Positions 16,020-24,295 of a stretch of 64,000 nt of DNA are shown here, piece by piece (positions within the stretch are counted from its first letter, which is position 1; every line of letters begins with the position of its first letter). This stretch comes from Streptomyces sp. ATexAB-D23 (GTDB taxonomy: Bacteria > Actinomycetota > Actinomycetes > Streptomycetales > Streptomycetaceae), in assembly GCF_000373645.1 (NCBI RefSeq), contig NZ_KB892022.1, forward strand, positions 32,292-96,291. Direction: 5' to 3'. Made by a program: the position numbers and the translations under genes. The notes beneath the pieces were generated by a model, which saw only the letters and a program-made list of their open reading frames with translations, did no database searches and was not told the DNA's origin.

Positions 16020-16106
16020 TGACAGCAGCGGACACCACGCCGGGGGCCCGGCCGCCGGAGCGTGCGGTGCCGGGGGCCGGCCATGCCGAGGGCGGCCTCC
16101 GGTGAG
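16020..16106 (+). CDS. 28-codon ORF coupled to the SDR gene (leader or gene remnant)
   Basis: An ATG with a good ribosome site (GAGGGAG) opens a 28-codon frame (MTAADTTPGARPPE...) whose TGA overlaps the GTG start of the following SDR gene (GTGA). The coupling suggests it is translated. The peptide is Pro/Gly/Ala-rich without recognisable features. It could be a coupling leader or the stump of an upstream gene whose body was deleted. It may also be chance. Confidence 0.3.
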
Positions 16107-16938
16107 CGCGGCACGCGCGGGCGCGGTGGTGACGGGGGCGGGCCGCGGGCTCGGCAGGCTGATCGCCGCCGCCCTGGTCGAGCGCGGCCACCACGTCCTG
16201 GTCACCGACGTGGACGAGGCCGCGGCACGGTCGGCGGCGGCCGGCCTCGGGCCCGATGTGTCATGGGCGGCGGTCGATGTGCGCGACGAGGCGCAGGTCG
16301 CGGCGGCCCGGGACCGCGCCGTCGCGGAGGCGGGGCGCCTCGACGTATGGGTGAACAACGCGGGCGTGCTCGTGACGGGCCCGGTCTGGGAGCAGAGTCC
16401 CGAGGTGCGCCGCCTGATGCTGGAGGTCAACGCGCTCGGCACCGTCAACGGGACCGTCGCCGCGATCGAGGCGATGCGCGGGACGGGCGGGCACATCGTC
16501 AACATCGTGTCGCTGGCGGGACTGACCCCGGTCCCGGGCGAGGCGGTGTACGCGGCGTCCAAGCACGCCGCGATCGGTTTCAGCCTGAGCACCCTGGCCG
16601 ACCTGCGTCTGGCCGGGTTCACGGAGATCGACATCTCCTGCGTCTGCCCGGACGGCATCTGGACGCCGATGCTCCACGACAAGCTGGACGACCCGGCGTC
16701 GGCGCTCTCCTTCTCGGGCAAGCTGCTCGAACCGGAGGAGGTGGTCGCCGCGGTACGCAAGGTCCTGGACCGCCCGCGCCCGGTCACGACGCTCCCCCGC
16801 GGCCGGGGTGCGCAGGTCCGCCTGGCGGACGCCTTCCCCCGCTTCGGCCTGCGCGCCCTGCCGTGGGCGGTGGCGCGGGGCACCCGCGTACAGCGAAGGA
16901 TGCGGGCGGAGCGGGACGGCCGGAGCCGAGGCGGGTGA
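16102..16938 (+). CDS. Short-chain dehydrogenase/reductase (SDR)
   Basis: This 278-residue classical SDR has the motif TGAGRGLG (about residues 11-18), an acidic residue after the second strand (VTDVDEA), the NNAGV motif (about 91-95) and the catalytic triad with SLAG and YAASK (about 155-159). NAD(H) preference is suggested by the acidic residue but not proven. The GTG start overlaps the stop of the 28-codon ORF. It follows the AraC gene by about 190 bases and ends at a strong bidirectional hairpin. The substrate is unknown. Confidence 0.85.
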   Translation: MSAARAGAVVTGAGRGLGRLIAAALVERGHHVLVTDVDEAAARSAAAGLGPDVSWAAVDVRDEAQVAAARDRAVAEAGRLDVWVNNAGVLVTGPVWEQSPEVRRLMLEVNALGTVNGTVAAIEAMRGTGGHIVNIVSLAGLTPVPGEAVYAASKHAAIGFSLSTLADLRLAGFTEIDISCVCPDGIWTPMLHDKLDDPASALSFSGKLLEPEEVVAAVRKVLDRPRPVTTLPRGRGAQVRLADAFPRFGLRALPWAVARGTRVQRRMRAERDGRSRGG

Positions 16939-16943
16939 CCGGC

Positions 16944-16977
16944 GGGGGCACCGTGCGAACGTACGCACGGCGCCCCC
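16944..16977. terminator. Bidirectional terminator, SDR / rpsN
   Basis: The inverted repeat GGGGGC-A-CCGTGCG (16944-16957) pairs with CGCACGG-C-GCCCCC (16964-16977), with one mismatch in 14 and a 6-base loop. It lies between the convergent SDR and rpsN genes and can serve both. Confidence 0.72.
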
Positions 16978-16987
16978 ATCCGGCGGT

Positions 16988-17293
16988 TCACCAGGAGGAC
17001 TTGGTCACCCCCGGCAGGTATCCGGCGTGGGCCTGCTCGCGCAGGCGCACCCGGGACAGGCCGAACTTGCGCAGGTGGCCGCGCGGCCTCCCGTCCACGC
17101 TGTCACGGTTGCGCACGCGGGTGGCGCTCGCGTCACGGGGCTGACGCCCCAGTTCCGCTCGCGCGGCGGCCTTCTCGTCGTCCGTGGTCCGGGGCGAGAC
17201 CAGGACGGCCTTCAGCTCGGCGCGCCGTTGCGCGTAGCGGGCCACGATCCGCTTCCGCTTCTCGTTCTTCGCGATCTTGCTCTGCTTCGCCAT
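16988..17293 (-). CDS. rpsN: 30S ribosomal protein S14, zinc-free (C-) paralogue
   Basis: This 101-residue S14 starts MAKQSKIAKNEKRKRIV and ends with the conserved GHLRKFGLSRVRLREQAHAG block. It has no cysteine at all, so it is the zinc-independent long form, unlike the 61-residue Cys4 S14 used when zinc is plentiful. It would replace the zinc form in the small subunit during zinc starvation. Its ATG overlaps the stop of rpmB (TGATG), so both are expressed from the Zur-controlled promoter upstream of rpmB. The order rpsN-rpmB-rpmG-rpmE matches the zinc-regulated ribosomal cluster of S. coelicolor. Confidence 0.96.
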   Translation of the reverse strand: MAKQSKIAKNEKRKRIVARYAQRRAELKAVLVSPRTTDDEKAAARAELGRQPRDASATRVRNRDSVDGRPRGHLRKFGLSRVRLREQAHAGYLPGVTKSSW

Positions 17294-17529
17294 CAGACAC
17301 GCTCCCCGCGGGCCCGGATCCGGGCGACCGCGGCCTCCACACCGATGACGTCCACGGTCCTGATGGCCCGCACGCTCAGCCGCAGGCGGACGTAACGCCC
17401 CTCGCCGGGAAGCCAGTAGCGCTTGTTCTGGATATTGGGGTCGAAACGGCGCGAGGTGCGCCGATGGGAATGGGAGATCTTCTTGCCGAAGACCGGCTCG
17501 GCGCCGGTCAGCTGACAGTGGGCGGACAT
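17293..17529 (-). CDS. rpmB: 50S ribosomal protein L28, zinc-free (C-) paralogue
   Basis: This 78-residue L28 has the family core KKISHSHRRTSRRFDPNIQ and WLPGEGRYVRLRLSVRAIRT. It begins MSAHCQLTG, where the zinc form has a C-x2-C; only one Cys remains, so zinc is not bound. It is a starvation-time substitute in the large subunit. The ATG was chosen because it gives the normal L28 N-terminus; the frame is open 17 codons further upstream. It is divergent from rpmG across a Zur box and translationally coupled to rpsN. Confidence 0.95.
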   Translation of the reverse strand: MSAHCQLTGAEPVFGKKISHSHRRTSRRFDPNIQNKRYWLPGEGRYVRLRLSVRAIRTVDVIGVEAAVARIRARGERV

Positions 17530-17570
17530 GCGGGGGCTCTGCCTCTCTCTCGTCACCGGCTTACCGGTAA

Positions 17571-17585
17571 TGGAAATCATTGTCG
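17571..17585. promoter_or_regulatory. Zur box between rpmB and rpmG
   Basis: Read on the minus strand the site is CGACAATGATTTCCA, matching 12 of 15 positions of the Streptomyces Zur consensus TGAAAATGATTTTCA. It lies in the 69-base divergent gap, overlapping where both promoters must be. The expected result is repression of both arms by zinc-loaded Zur and release under zinc starvation. Confidence 0.8.
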
Positions 17586-17598
17586 TATGCTACCCGCC

Positions 17599-17763
17599 AT
17601 GGCTCGCAACGAAGTACGCCCGATCATCAAGCTCCGTTCCACCGCCGGAACCGGCTACACGTACGTGACGCGCAAGAACCGCCGCAACGACCCGGACCGG
17701 CTGGTCCTGCGCAAGTTCGACCCGGTGGTCCGCCGCCATGTCGACTTCCGCGAGGAACGCTGA
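17599..17763 (+). CDS. rpmG: 50S ribosomal protein L33, zinc-free (C-) paralogue
   Basis: This 54-residue L33 (MARNEVRPIIKLRSTAGTGY...) lacks the two C-x2-C pairs of the zinc form. The ATG has no ribosome site, and a TATGCT -10-like hexamer (17586-17591) ends only 7 bases before it, so the transcript is probably leaderless, starting at or beside the ATG. It heads the rightward arm of the zinc-starvation cassette, followed by rpmE 49 bases later. Confidence 0.96.
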   Translation: MARNEVRPIIKLRSTAGTGYTYVTRKNRRNDPDRLVLRKFDPVVRRHVDFREER

Positions 17764-17812
17764 CCCCGCCCCCGCCCCGCCGCGACCACCCACACCCAGG
17801 GACCGACCACCC

Positions 17813-18070
17813 ATGAAGCACGGAATCCACCCCGCCTACCGCCCCGTCGTCTTCCGCGACAAGGCCGCAGGCTTCGCCATCCTGACCCGTTCGACCATGA
17901 CCAGCGAGAAGACGATCGACTGGGAGGACGGCCACACCTACCCGGTGGTCGACGTCGAGATCTCCTCGGCGAGCCACCCCTTCTACACCGGCACCGCACG
18001 CGTCCTGGACACCGCGGGCCGCGTCGAACGCTTCGAGCGCCGCTACGGACAGGGCGGAGGCCGGCGATGA
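17813..18070 (+). CDS. rpmE: 50S ribosomal protein L31 type B, zinc-free
   Basis: This 85-residue type B L31 (MKHGIHPAYRPVVFRDKAAG...) has the typical block SSASHPFYTGTARVLDTAGRVERF and no zinc-binding cysteines. Under zinc shortage it displaces the zinc L31, releasing zinc. Its TGA overlaps the ATG of the CobW-like gene (ATGA), tying its expression to that protein. Confidence 0.96.
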   Translation: MKHGIHPAYRPVVFRDKAAGFAILTRSTMTSEKTIDWEDGHTYPVVDVEISSASHPFYTGTARVLDTAGRVERFERRYGQGGGRR

Positions 18071-19218
18071 CGCCCCCGGACCCGATGTCCGTGGTGATCG
18101 TCGCCGGACTGCACGGCGACGCCCGGCGCGAGACGGTCGAACGACTGCTGCGCGAGGTGCCCGGCGGCGTCGCCCTGCACCACGACCTGTCCGCGGGCCC
18201 GGCGGGCACCGTACGCCGCAGCGTGCGCGACGCCCACGGCGAGACGGCCTCAGGCGACACGCCCCTGGTCAACGACTGCGCCTGCTGCGCGCTGCGCGAG
18301 GACCTCGTGCCCGAGCTGGTGCGCCTGGCCGAGGACGGCACGACCCGGCTCGCGGTCGTGGAACTGTGGGACTCCGTCGAGCCCCGCTCCATGGCCGAGG
18401 TCGTCGCCGCCCACGGCCACGGCGTCTTCCGGCTCACCAACGTGGTGACCGCCGTGGACCCGGCGCTCGTCCTGCCCTGCCTGTCCAACGGCGACGACCT
18501 CGCCGAGGCCGGTCTCGCCGCGGCCGTCACGGACCGGCGCACGATCGGCGACACCTTCGCACGGCAGCTGGAGTACGCCCCCGTACTCGCCGTCACCGAC
18601 AGCCCCGGCACCGGCCCGGACGATCTCGCGCTGCTGCGCCAGCTCCACCCCACCGCGACCCGGATTCCCGTCCGCTCCGGCCGTCTGGCCGCGGCGGCGA
18701 CGGCGGGGTTCGACGTGGCGGCAGCGGCGGCCGCACAGCATCCGGCCTGCGCCCGGCTCCCCCACGACTGCGACGCGCACGGGGTCGGCACGCTCGTGTG
18801 GCAGCGCCGCCGGCCCTTCCACGCCGGCCGGCTCTACGAGGCGCTGGAAGACCTGTGCTGCGCGGCGGCCCGGAGCCGCGGACGGTTCTGGCTCGCCGAC
18901 CGGCCCGACTCCCTGCTCGCCTGGGACGCGGCGGGCGGCGCGCTGTGCGTGGAGAACGCGGGACCGTGGATGGCCTCGCTGCCGGACGCCGCCTGGGAGC
19001 TGATGCCCGCCGAACGCCGTACCGCCGCCGCGCTGGACTGGCACCCCGAACACGGCGACCGCTGCCAGCACCTCGTCTTCACCTCACCGGGACTCGACCG
19101 GGCACGGCTGCTCGCACTGCTCGACGCCTGCCTGCTCACCGACGACGAGCTGACGTCCGGGCCCGACGCCTGGTCGCGGCCCACCGGTTTCGACCACCTG
19201 CTCGACCCGGCCGTCTGA
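18067..19218 (+). CDS. CobW/COG0523-like protein lacking a canonical P-loop
   Basis: This 383-residue protein is of the CobW/COG0523 metallochaperone family. It has the C-x-C-C metal motif (NDCACCALRED, Cys71, Cys73, Cys74), the region AVVELWDSVEPR and a C-terminal CobW_C domain ending near residue 360. COG0523 proteins normally carry GxxGxGKT; here the corresponding N-terminal segment reads VAGLHGDARRETVERLL with no GK[ST]. GTP binding is therefore doubtful. It is coupled to rpmE and followed by rpmF in the Zur-regulated arm, so a zinc-delivery role is the natural reading, by a GTP-independent or altered mechanism. Confidence 0.85.
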   Translation: MTPPDPMSVVIVAGLHGDARRETVERLLREVPGGVALHHDLSAGPAGTVRRSVRDAHGETASGDTPLVNDCACCALREDLVPELVRLAEDGTTRLAVVELWDSVEPRSMAEVVAAHGHGVFRLTNVVTAVDPALVLPCLSNGDDLAEAGLAAAVTDRRTIGDTFARQLEYAPVLAVTDSPGTGPDDLALLRQLHPTATRIPVRSGRLAAAATAGFDVAAAAAAQHPACARLPHDCDAHGVGTLVWQRRRPFHAGRLYEALEDLCCAAARSRGRFWLADRPDSLLAWDAAGGALCVENAGPWMASLPDAAWELMPAERRTAAALDWHPEHGDRCQHLVFTSPGLDRARLLALLDACLLTDDELTSGPDAWSRPTGFDHLLDPAV

Positions 19219-19267
19219 CATCCCCTCTTCCATTCCTCCGTTCCTCCCCTCGAAAGGCCCGACCGTC

Positions 19268-19438
19268 ATGGCAGTCCCCAAACGCAAGATGTCCCGCAGC
19301 AACACCCGTCACCGCCGCGCCCAGTGGCGGGCCGACACCCCGGCGCTGGTCCCCGTCACCGTCGACGGCGCCACCCACCTGGTCCCGCAGCACCTGCGCA
19401 AGGCGTACGAGCGCGGCCTGCTCCGGCCGAAGAGCTGA
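19268..19438 (+). CDS. rpmF: 50S ribosomal protein L32, zinc-free (C-) paralogue
   Basis: A 56-residue L32 (MAVPKRKMSRSNTRHRRAQW...). The N-terminal half is the canonical L32 sequence. The C-terminal half, where zinc-binding L32 has four cysteines, reads VPVTVDGATHLVPQHLRKAY and contains none. It is the last ribosomal gene of the rightward zinc-starvation arm, 49 bases after the CobW-like gene. Confidence 0.95.
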   Translation: MAVPKRKMSRSNTRHRRAQWRADTPALVPVTVDGATHLVPQHLRKAYERGLLRPKS

Positions 19439-19502
19439 AGATCCCCGCCATGGTTCCGGCATGATCAAGGCCATCCGATCCTTGGGGACTTGGGGAGCCG
19501 AC

Positions 19503-20306
19503 ATGCCGTGGCGTGAACACCTGCTCGTACGGGACGACACCCGGATCGCCTGCCGTGAGCGGGGCGGACCCGGCCAACCCGTGGTGCTGCTGCACGGGTT
19601 GGCCGGGCACGGGGGCGAATGGGACGCGCTGGCCGAGCTGCTGGCCCCCACCCACCGCGTCGTCACGGTGGACCAGCGCGGACACGGCGCCTCCGAACGC
19701 CACCCGCACGACGTCTCCCGCGCCGCGTACATCGCGGACGTCATCGCCGTCATCGACCACTTCGCCCTGGACCGCCCCGTCCTGGTCGGCCAGTCCATGG
19801 GCGGCCACACCGCGATGCTCACCGCCGCCGCGCACCCCGGCCGCATCGGCGCGCTGGCCCTCGTGGAAGCCGGCTGCGGCGGCCCGAACCCGGGCCTCCC
19901 CGCGCATATCGGCAACTGGCTGGACTCATGGCCGACGCCGTTCCCCTCCCCCGAGGCGGCGGCAGCCTTCTTCGGCGGCGGCAGCCTCGGCGCGGGCTGG
20001 GCGGCGGGCCTGGAACAGCGCGCCGACGGCTGGTGGCCCCGCTTCGACCGGGACGTCCTGGTCCGCTCACTGGCGGAGAACGCCCAGCGCTCCTTCCACG
20101 ACGCGTGGACCCGCGTCACGTGCCCCACCCTGCTCGTCCTGGCCCGGTCCGGCTTCCTCCCCGCCGACGAGGTCACCGAGATGCTCCGCCTGCGCCCCGA
20201 AACCAGGGCCGTCAGCATCCCCGGCACGGGACACGACGTACACCTGGAGGCGCCGGAGGCGCTGTACGGGGCGCTGGCGGGTTACTTGGCGGAGGCCGTC
20301 CGGTAG
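19503..20306 (+). CDS. Alpha/beta hydrolase
   Basis: This 267-residue alpha/beta-hydrolase fold protein has the oxyanion-side motif LLHGLAGHGGEW (about residues 29-40), the nucleophile elbow GQSMGG (Ser about residue 98) and the C-terminal catalytic His in GTGHDVHLE (about 241). The ATG preceded by GGGGAGCCGAC was chosen over an in-frame ATG 14 codons upstream. The substrate is unknown; esterase, lactonase or C-C hydrolase activities all occur in this family. It stands alone between the ribosomal cassette and the thiopeptide operon and is probably not part of either. Confidence 0.85.
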   Translation: MPWREHLLVRDDTRIACRERGGPGQPVVLLHGLAGHGGEWDALAELLAPTHRVVTVDQRGHGASERHPHDVSRAAYIADVIAVIDHFALDRPVLVGQSMGGHTAMLTAAAHPGRIGALALVEAGCGGPNPGLPAHIGNWLDSWPTPFPSPEAAAAFFGGGSLGAGWAAGLEQRADGWWPRFDRDVLVRSLAENAQRSFHDAWTRVTCPTLLVLARSGFLPADEVTEMLRLRPETRAVSIPGTGHDVHLEAPEALYGALAGYLAEAVR

Positions 20307-20435
20307 CAGGCACCAGGGCGTCGACGTCTCCGGCCTCTGTTCCGGGGCTGGTTCAACGACGCACGGTCCGGCCGGCGCATTCGGCCGATCCTATGCACCG
20401 CCGTCGCGCGCGCGTCGACTCCTCACCTGCGGAAA

Positions 20436-20517
20436 GTGATCAATGTCATCAAAGCCGTGACGCATGTCAGCCGGGCTCCCCCTGCCGTTGTCCGGTCACC
20501 CGGCGGCGACGCAGGAT
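20436..20517 (+). promoter_or_regulatory. Thiopeptide operon promoter with repeated GTGA-N5-TGTCA element
   Basis: Two direct copies of a 13-bp element, GTGATCAATGTCA (20436) and GTGACGCATGTCA (20457), are spaced 21 bp apart, two helical turns. Thirty-one bases after the start of the second copy is TTGTCC (20488), then an 18-base spacer and CAGGAT (20512). The same layout, base for base in its key parts, precedes the precursor gene at 35899-35959, which strongly supports a real, co-regulated promoter. Confidence 0.7.
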
Positions 20518-20564
20518 CGGCGGCGGCTCGCCCCGACCGCCCCGATCACGGCAGGTGACACGGT

Positions 20565-21731
20565 TTGAACCTGGATACCGAACCCGCTGCAATTCCGGCC
20601 CGTGCCCCTGGCATCACCACCGGAGTCCGGCTCTTCACGCGAGGGGGCATCCATCCCCAGTGGCTGGCGAACGCCGTCCTGCCCGCCGTCCGGGCGCTCG
20701 ACGAGGAGCTGAACGCCCCGGTGCTGTATCTGCGGCGGGGCTGGCTGCACGGCCCCCATGTGGACCTGGTGGCCCGGCCGGCCGGGGGTGAGGCGGGGGC
20801 CGTGCTGCCCTGGGACGACATCGCGGCGAAGCTGGACGCCGGGCCGCTGGTCCCTGAGGAGCAGCTGAGCGAGGAGGACTACCTCGTCCGCGCACGGGAG
20901 TTCGGCAGGCTGGAGCGGGTCGAGCCGCCCTATCTGCCGATGCGCCCGCACGGCCGGCTCGAATGGCTGGACGCCACGCGGACCGCCACCTGGCCCGAAC
21001 CGCTGAACGCCCTGTGCGATCTGGCGCTGACCCGGATCAACCGGCCCCTGACGGCGGCCGTCGCGGAGGCCGCCTCGGGCGCGGGCACCCTGCCCACCCG
21101 GGTGGCGGAGGCGATGGTCGCGCTGGCGGCGTCCCACCACTCCGGTATCCCGTTCGGGGTGTTCTCGCTGCGCAGTCACGCCGAGGCGTTCCTCTCCTGG
21201 GCGGCGCCCCGCAAGGACGTGCGGCCGGTCTTCGCCCGCCGTCTCGCGGGTGACGCACCGCTGCTGCGGGCCCTGGTCGAGCAGACCCTGGCGGACACCG
21301 GTGGCCCCTCGGCGGCCCGTTGGCGTCAGGCGTTCGGCTACTGCATGGGGGTCTTCGACTCGGCCGTCGCGCAGGAGACGCTGACCCTGCGGACACTGGA
21401 GGAACGGGAGGGCGGCTTCGACCGGCGCACCATGGGACCGCCCGGCCAGGAGGACGTCACCGGCCACCGGGGCAGCGACTTCCACACCGCGGTGAACGCC
21501 TCCGGGGCCGTGGCCGGCACCACCGACTGGTTCGCGTCCTACCGCCTGTTGATCAACCTGTTCTACCAGCAGCTGCTGCTGCTGGACGTGTCCCCGATGC
21601 ACCGCTACTACCTGTGCTACGCCATCGCGGAGACCGTGGACGAGGTGCTGGGCGAATCCTGGAGCGACCGCCTGGCCCGGACGGCACAGGCCCGGACGGC
21701 CACTGGCCGGACTGCCGGGACCGTCGCGTGA
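20565..21731 (+). CDS. Thiopeptide-type SpaB_C-like enzyme (candidate aza-cycloaddition enzyme)
   Basis: This 388-residue protein resembles the small stand-alone LanB C-terminal (SpaB_C) proteins of thiopeptide clusters. It has an N-terminal GVRLFTRGGIHPQWLANAVL and LYLRRGWLHGPHVDLVARP block and a C-terminal LLLLDVSPMHRYYLCYAIAE helix region. It lacks the H-M-x2-N-R-L motif seen in the second SpaB_C protein of this cluster, so I tentatively assign it the pyridine-forming [4+2] step; the two roles could be swapped. A TTG start follows AGGTGA. It is the first gene of the biosynthetic operon, and its TGA overlaps the next GTG (GTGA). Confidence 0.75.
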   Translation: MNLDTEPAAIPARAPGITTGVRLFTRGGIHPQWLANAVLPAVRALDEELNAPVLYLRRGWLHGPHVDLVARPAGGEAGAVLPWDDIAAKLDAGPLVPEEQLSEEDYLVRAREFGRLERVEPPYLPMRPHGRLEWLDATRTATWPEPLNALCDLALTRINRPLTAAVAEAASGAGTLPTRVAEAMVALAASHHSGIPFGVFSLRSHAEAFLSWAAPRKDVRPVFARRLAGDAPLLRALVEQTLADTGGPSAARWRQAFGYCMGVFDSAVAQETLTLRTLEEREGGFDRRTMGPPGQEDVTGHRGSDFHTAVNASGAVAGTTDWFASYRLLINLFYQQLLLLDVSPMHRYYLCYAIAETVDEVLGESWSDRLARTAQARTATGRTAGTVA

Positions 21732-24295
21732 GGCCCGGGACGACGGGCGAGGACGCCCCCGCCGCTGAACCGCTCTGGATGCTGCGCGTCAACCCGCTGC
21801 CCAGGGCGCGGCTCGCGGACCCCGTACTGGCCGCGCTGCTGGACGAGGTGTGCGCCGCGGAGAACGAGGTCGAGGCCGCAGCGGAGGTCTGCTCGGCGCA
21901 GCTGCACCAGCTGATCGGCGCCACCGCCGACCCCGGCGGGCGCGGCCCCCTGATCGCACTGCGCCGGGACATCCACAACGACCGCGCCCCGCGCACCGGG
22001 GACGAGCCGGTGCCCGCGGTGGCCCGCTGGCGGGCGGCCCGCTCCGAGCGGGACGCGCTGCGCGAGGCGCTGGACCGGGAGTATCCGCAGGCCGCCGACC
22101 GGGAGCGGAAGCGGCTGGCGGGGCTCCTCGCCGATGACGACCTCAGGCGTTCGCTCGCCCTGGTCGCACCGGAGGTGGCCGCCGGCGCCGACCGCTACCG
22201 CGCCGCCCTGGAGGGCGGGGGGAAGCTGTCCGCCCGGCTGCGCAAGTCCGAACGCGGCCTGGTCCAGTACGTCACCCGCGCCATGATCCGCACCAGCCCG
22301 CTCTCCCGGTTCACCGCGGTCGGGCTGGCCCGCCCCGGGCCACGGGGCGTCGCGCTCGACGACGTGGCCCCCGACGGCGCGGTCCCGGTCGTCGGGCTGG
22401 ACCGGATCATGCTGCACTACGTCCTCGGCGGACTCAGGTACGAGGCCGAACCGGGGCGGGCGGTGCGGCCGGAGGACTGGGTGCAGCTGCCGCCGACCTC
22501 CGAATTCGGGCCGGGGCGCGAGAAGCTGATGTTCCTTCAGCCCTCCGGGGGCCTCATCCGCCGGCTCTCCACCTCGGTCGCGGGGCCGGTGCGTCCGATG
22601 CTGAACGCCGTCGCCCTGGGCGCCCGGCAGGTGTCCGCCGTCGCGGCCGAGGTGGCCGGGGAGTTCGGCTGCCCGGCCGAGGACGCGCTGACCGCGGTGC
22701 GGGGGGCCGTGCGTGCGGGAATCCTCTGCCTGAGCGACGGCCCCGAGGACGGCGACCTGCCCTTCCGTACGGCGCTCGACCGCCCCGGCCTGCCCAGCGC
22801 CCCGCTCCTGGCGGAGGTGAACGGGCTGCTCCCGGAGGTCGCCGCCGCCCCGGCCGAGCGGCGGACCGCCGTGCTCACCCGGCTGCGCGGCACGCTCGCC
22901 GACCTCAGCAACCGCGCCGCCCGGCCCGCGCAGGTCCTGGTGGAGGAGGACTACGTACTGCCGTCCCTGACGGTGGACACCGCCCCCTGGCACGGCGCCC
23001 TGGACGACATGGCGGCGGTGGTGGAACTCCTGTCGGTCTTCGACCGGCTGCACGACATCCGCGCGGTGCTCTCCGCGATCTTCGTGGAGTGGTACGGGGC
23101 GGGGGCCGAGGTGCCGCTCGCCGAGCACGCCGAACGGATCGCCGCCGAGGTCTACCGGCGGGGCGGTTCGCTGGACGGCGAGATCCCCCAGGACGGCGGC
23201 CCGGCCGACGGCTCCCTCGGCCGGCTGCACCGACTGCGGGTGGACGTCCTGGCCCGGATGCGGAGCAGGCTCACGGACGCGGGCCCCGACGCCCGGGACG
23301 TGGTCCTGACCGCGCGGGAGGCCCGCGGCCTGGTCGCCGCGCTCCCGGACCGCTTCCGCCAGGACCCGTTGGCCTACGGCGTCCTGGTGCAGCCCTGGCG
23401 TGACCGGCTGATCTACAACGACGCGTACGCCGGGCACGGCATGCTCTACGGCCGGTTCCTCGGCGCCGACCGCGAGCTGGGCGGCCCGGCCCTGCCGTAT
23501 CTGGCACAGCGGCTGCGGCGGCAGTACGGGGCGGACGGCCGCCGGGTCGCCGAGGACCTCGGGCTGCACCGGCTGAACGTCAACGCGCACGCCCGGGTGC
23601 TGCCCCACGGCATCGACGCGGACGGCTGGTTCACGCTGCGCCTCGCCCACGATCCGGCCACCGACGCGCTGTGCGTCCGTGACGCCGAGGGCCGCGACCT
23701 GCGGGTGCTGACCCTGGGCAGCGGCCACCCCGAGTTCCTGCCCGCCCCGGTGCGTATCGCGGCGTGGCTGGTCAGCGGCGGCCGGCTGATGGAGGACTTC
23801 GTCGGCGACTGGCTCGCGTCGGCGGGCGGTTCGGGTGACGCCACCCGGGTCTGCCCCCGCGTCTCGGTGGGGCGGGCGGTGCTGGCCAGGCGGCGCTGGT
23901 ACGGCGGGAAGGAACTGGCCGAAGCGGTCACGGCCGGCCGGGAGGAGACCGACCGGCTGCGGGCGCTCGCCCGCTGGCGCGCCCGGCACGGCGCACCCGC
24001 CGAAGTGGTCCTCAAGACACCGCTGGAGGACACCTACGGAACGGAGGCGCTCCAGGCCGCCGCCGCGCTCGGCTTCGGCGCCGAGGAACACCGGCAGCGG
24101 CAGAAGCCGCAGTACACCGACCTGGAGAGCGCCGTGAGCGTACGGGTGCTGCCCCGGCTGATGGAACGGCGGAGCCCCGGCTATCTGGAAGAGGCCCTGC
24201 CCACCGTGGCGGACTCCCGGCACGCGGCGGAATGGGTGGTCGAGATCGCCCGGACCGCCGGTGCTCCCTTCACCTACGGAGGAAAGACCGCATGA
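21728..24295 (+). CDS. Lantibiotic dehydratase N-terminal (glutamylation) enzyme, thiopeptide TbtB-like
   Basis: This 855-residue protein is a split LanB: only the large N-terminal glutamylation part is present, the elimination domain being encoded separately, as in thiopeptide clusters. Family features include the region VQYVTRAMIRTSPLSRFTAVGLA (about residues 178-200) and long helical Arg/Glu-rich stretches. It would transfer glutamate from Glu-tRNA to Ser/Thr side chains of the precursor as the first step to dehydroalanine. Start and stop both overlap neighbours (GTGA, ATGA), showing tight coupling within the operon. Confidence 0.85.
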   Translation: MRPGTTGEDAPAAEPLWMLRVNPLPRARLADPVLAALLDEVCAAENEVEAAAEVCSAQLHQLIGATADPGGRGPLIALRRDIHNDRAPRTGDEPVPAVARWRAARSERDALREALDREYPQAADRERKRLAGLLADDDLRRSLALVAPEVAAGADRYRAALEGGGKLSARLRKSERGLVQYVTRAMIRTSPLSRFTAVGLARPGPRGVALDDVAPDGAVPVVGLDRIMLHYVLGGLRYEAEPGRAVRPEDWVQLPPTSEFGPGREKLMFLQPSGGLIRRLSTSVAGPVRPMLNAVALGARQVSAVAAEVAGEFGCPAEDALTAVRGAVRAGILCLSDGPEDGDLPFRTALDRPGLPSAPLLAEVNGLLPEVAAAPAERRTAVLTRLRGTLADLSNRAARPAQVLVEEDYVLPSLTVDTAPWHGALDDMAAVVELLSVFDRLHDIRAVLSAIFVEWYGAGAEVPLAEHAERIAAEVYRRGGSLDGEIPQDGGPADGSLGRLHRLRVDVLARMRSRLTDAGPDARDVVLTAREARGLVAALPDRFRQDPLAYGVLVQPWRDRLIYNDAYAGHGMLYGRFLGADRELGGPALPYLAQRLRRQYGADGRRVAEDLGLHRLNVNAHARVLPHGIDADGWFTLRLAHDPATDALCVRDAEGRDLRVLTLGSGHPEFLPAPVRIAAWLVSGGRLMEDFVGDWLASAGGSGDATRVCPRVSVGRAVLARRRWYGGKELAEAVTAGREETDRLRALARWRARHGAPAEVVLKTPLEDTYGTEALQAAAALGFGAEEHRQRQKPQYTDLESAVSVRVLPRLMERRSPGYLEEALPTVADSRHAAEWVVEIARTAGAPFTYGGKTA

